NCBI GenBank assembly: GCA_965216915.1 | Contig: CBDCGS010000010.1 | Coordinates: 186,001 to 250,000 of the forward strand | From: CBDCGS01 sp965216915 | GTDB lineage: Bacteria; Pseudomonadota; Alphaproteobacteria; UBA828 | Direction: 5' to 3' | DNA length: 64,000 nucleotides | Shown here: positions 62,140 to 64,000 of the stretch, piece by piece | How the letters are laid out: each line of letters starts with the position of its first letter | How positions within the stretch are numbered: the first letter of the stretch is position 1 | Notes under the pieces: generated by a model | Database searches by the model: none | What the model was told of the DNA's origin: nothing | The model's input: only the letters and a program-made list of their open reading frames with translations | Program-made: the position numbers and the translations under genes

Positions 62140-63042
62140 GTGGTCTCAGTCGAATGCGTCGTCGACGCGAAAAATCACCTTGGCGAGGGGCCTCTATGGG
62201 ATCCCACCGAGGGCGTCCTCTATTGGGTCGACATGTTGGACAAGCAGGTCTGGTCATACGACCCCCGCGCGGATCGCACGAACACCTGGCAGCTCCCCAA
62301 GATCGTCGGTGCCTTCGCCTTGCGCGAGCAGGGCGGGGCCGTGCTGACCATGGAAGACGGGTTCTACTTCATGGATTTGCAGTCCGGCGAGACCGAGCTG
62401 ATCGCGCACGTCGATGTCGAGGTCGAGAACTCCATCTTTAACGACGGCAAGGTCGATCGTCGCGGCCGATTCTTCGCCGGCGGCGAAGACCAGGTCACCG
62501 AGGCGCCGATCTGCGGCCTGTTTCGCCTCGACCCCGACCTGACCGTGCACGAGCTCGAGCGCGGCATCATCTGCAACAACGGCCCGAGCTGGAGCCCCGA
62601 CAACAAGACGTTCTATCACACCGATTCGTTCCGTCAGGAGATCTACGCCTACGATTACGACATCGAGACGGGCGAGATCGGCAATAAGCGCCTATTTGCG
62701 TCGACGGAAAACGAGCCCGGGATTCCCGACGGCTCGACCATCGATTCGGAGGGGTATTTGTGGAACGCCCAGATCATTTCGGGTGACCTCGTGCGCTACA
62801 CACCCGACGGCGTGATCGATCGCCGCATCCCGATTCCGTGCAAGACGATCACCAGCGCCATGTTCGGCGGCGAGAATCTCGACATCATCTATCTCACCTC
62901 GATGGGAAACACCGACTTCCTCGGCCCGGAAGGCCGCCGGTTATTCGGCGAGGCTGCCAAGCCCCAGCCGCATGGCGGCGGGATCTTCGCGGTGAGCGGC
63001 ACCGGCGCAACCGGCCTCCCCGAAACCAGATTCGCAGGATGA
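62140..63042 (+). CDS. SMP-30/gluconolactonase-family protein
   Basis: The 300-residue product is a six-bladed beta-propeller of the SMP-30 family, which hydrolyses sugar lactones using one divalent metal. Ligands are visible as Glu16 (LGEGPLW), Asn in FNDGKVDRRGRFFAG, Asn in NNGPSWSPD and Asp in IPDGSTIDSEGYLWNA. There is no signal peptide, so it acts in the cytoplasm. The start is GTG at 62140 with GAGGGAGG upstream; longer frames begin within the FNR box. It is alone on its strand. Confidence 0.88.
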   Translation: MVSVECVVDAKNHLGEGPLWDPTEGVLYWVDMLDKQVWSYDPRADRTNTWQLPKIVGAFALREQGGAVLTMEDGFYFMDLQSGETELIAHVDVEVENSIFNDGKVDRRGRFFAGGEDQVTEAPICGLFRLDPDLTVHELERGIICNNGPSWSPDNKTFYHTDSFRQEIYAYDYDIETGEIGNKRLFASTENEPGIPDGSTIDSEGYLWNAQIISGDLVRYTPDGVIDRRIPIPCKTITSAMFGGENLDIIYLTSMGNTDFLGPEGRRLFGEAAKPQPHGGGIFAVSGTGATGLPETRFAG

Positions 63043-63285
63043 GCCGACGGACCCATGCGCCGGGATGGCCGCGGATCTGGCGGCTACACGCCGCAGGTCG
63101 GTCGCGGCGGAAAAGGCGTCCGAGCTGATCTACGTCAAGATCGACGGCGCCGTCCCGCCGATAGTCGGGAATAGAGGCTGGGGCTGGGCTCAGAGCTTAC
63201 GACGTTCAATCGCCGGATGCCGATCAACGATGGTCTCGTCCCGCGCTGAGGCAGCCCCGAACCATGATGCAAGAGGGGTGATCCG

Positions 63286-63675
63286 ATGGCTCCAAACAGT
63301 GTGCAACACATGCTCGCCGAAGCGCGAAAGCAACTTGAGCACATCACGGCGCAGGATGCCGTTCCGCTCACCGACGACGATTTCACGCTTTTCATCGATG
63401 TCCGCGACCGGCATGAACGGGCGCAATCGGGCGCCATCGCGGGCTCGGTTCATGTGCCGCGCGGGCACCTGGAATTCATGGCCGACCCGTCGGCTCCCAT
63501 GCATGAGCCGGCGCTCTCCAGCGGCAAGCAGCTCATCGTCTATTGCGCGACGGGCGGCCGCTCGATGCTTGCGGCCAAGACGCTCAGCGACATGGGGCTC
63601 GAAAACGTGGTCAATCTCGTCGGCGGTTTCAACGCGTGGGCGGAGGCGGGCGGCGCCATCGAGCACGGAAAGTAA
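63286..63675 (+). CDS. Rhodanese-domain protein
   Basis: The 129-residue product is a single-domain rhodanese with the active loop CATGGRS (Cys87) and the family end GGFNAWAEAG. It transfers sulfane sulfur to thiophilic acceptors. It is cytoplasmic (no signal). The ATG at 63286 lies 243 bp after the lactonase gene. It may support the persulfide module at 56-60 kb but is not in the same operon. Confidence 0.9.
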   Translation: MAPNSVQHMLAEARKQLEHITAQDAVPLTDDDFTLFIDVRDRHERAQSGAIAGSVHVPRGHLEFMADPSAPMHEPALSSGKQLIVYCATGGRSMLAAKTLSDMGLENVVNLVGGFNAWAEAGGAIEHGK

Positions 63676-63677
63676 CC

Positions 63678-63719
63678 GCGCGCAGGGGCGGATGATCCGG
63701 CCGACCGAGGCCTGCGCGC
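63678..63719. terminator. Bidirectional hairpin between rhodanese and truncated gene
   Basis: GCGCGCAGG (63678-63686) pairs perfectly with CCTGCGCGC (63711-63719). The 24-nt loop contains a small inner stem. It lies between convergent genes and can end both. Confidence 0.65.
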
Positions 63720-63743
63720 GCCGCAACGCAGCCGCCGCGGCGG

Positions 63744-64000
63744 CTAGGGGAGGAAGATCACGCCGCAGTGGTAATCCGTCACCTCTCCGTCGGCGTCGAC
63801 GGCGAAGTTCGAGGTGATGATGCCGGTGGCGCCATCGAACTGGCCGCTGCCACCCTCGACCGTCCAGACGATGCCGCCTTGCAAGATGCCGGTCTCGCCG
63901 ACCGGATCCATGCGGCCCGCGCCGACCGTGTCGAAGCGCAGCACATTGTCGCCGCCGAAGGAAATGGTGCCCCACTCGCGGAAGCGCTTGCCGGGCTCGA
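63744..64000 (-). CDS. Hypothetical protein, C-terminal part (runs off window)
   Basis: The visible 85 residues form beta strands with Gly-rich turns: RFDTVGAGRMDPVG, then GGIVWTVEGGSGQFDGATGI and YHCGVIFLP at the C-terminus. This resembles the allene-oxide-cyclase-like or lipocalin-type barrel of small secreted proteins, but the match is uncertain. The N-terminus lies beyond the window, so a signal peptide cannot be checked. Confidence 0.55.
   Translation of the reverse strand, partial: EPGKRFREWGTISFGGDNVLRFDTVGAGRMDPVGETGILQGGIVWTVEGGSGQFDGATGIITSNFAVDADGEVTDYHCGVIFLP

Overview
The window is GC-rich (roughly two-thirds G+C by eye) and densely coded, and it reads as an alphaproteobacterial chromosome. 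The main evidence is the core block uvrA / ssb - gyrA - coaD - queA - tgt, a UvrA whose first zinc finger lacks a cysteine, a GyrA with Ala at the usual quinolone Ser position, a SqrR/BigR-type persulfide regulator, FNR-type boxes and c-type cytochromes. I cannot name the genus.

Layout. 0-15.4 kb is accessory and envelope-oriented: the start of a B12-dependent radical SAM protein, a fused SpmA-SpmB membrane protein, two paralogous secreted proteins followed by a C-type lectin with GW-type repeats, tRNA-Val, a ribokinase / TIM-barrel isomerase / SDR sugar operon, an orphan PEP-CTERM protein, a Sel1-nuclease / FecR-like / orthocaspase group, a GFA protein and a TPR-2OG oxygenase. 15.5-26.2 kb is the conserved information-processing core, ending in tRNA-Lys. 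An apparently intact IS256-family element with 9-bp target duplications follows (26.28-27.66 kb), then a DD-carboxypeptidase with Sel1 repeats.

30-56 kb is the most unusual part, a large catabolic region. It holds a trimethylamine-dehydrogenase-like flavoprotein, a second OYE-type flavoprotein, a DadA-like FAD enzyme with RidA, a c-type cytochrome, an aldo/keto reductase, a methylthioribose-kinase homologue, three cupins, an orphan solute-binding protein and a complete sugar-type ABC importer with two unlike ATPases. A GntR regulator is divergent from a cupin - cysteine hydrolase - molybdenum hydroxylase operon. Together this suggests import and oxidative breakdown of N-methylated or N-heterocyclic compounds; the substrate is not evident. 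The region is mosaic. A low-GC FNR-controlled PAS + chemoreceptor pair sits inside it, a tRNA-Lys 3'-end remnant lies at 35.04 kb, a 242-bp direct repeat of the cytochrome 3' end flanks the DadA-RidA-binding-protein module, and a low-GC patch interrupts the binding-protein gene.

56-60 kb is a persulfide/sulfur module: a metallo-beta-lactamase-fold dioxygenase-like protein divergent from a two-cysteine ArsR sensor, a membrane rhodanese and a SulP transporter. 60-64 kb has hemN and a DUF2478 gene, each with an FNR-like box, then an SMP-30 lactonase, a soluble rhodanese and a truncated hypothetical gene. Starts were chosen by Shine-Dalgarno spacing and family alignment from memory; no database search was run.
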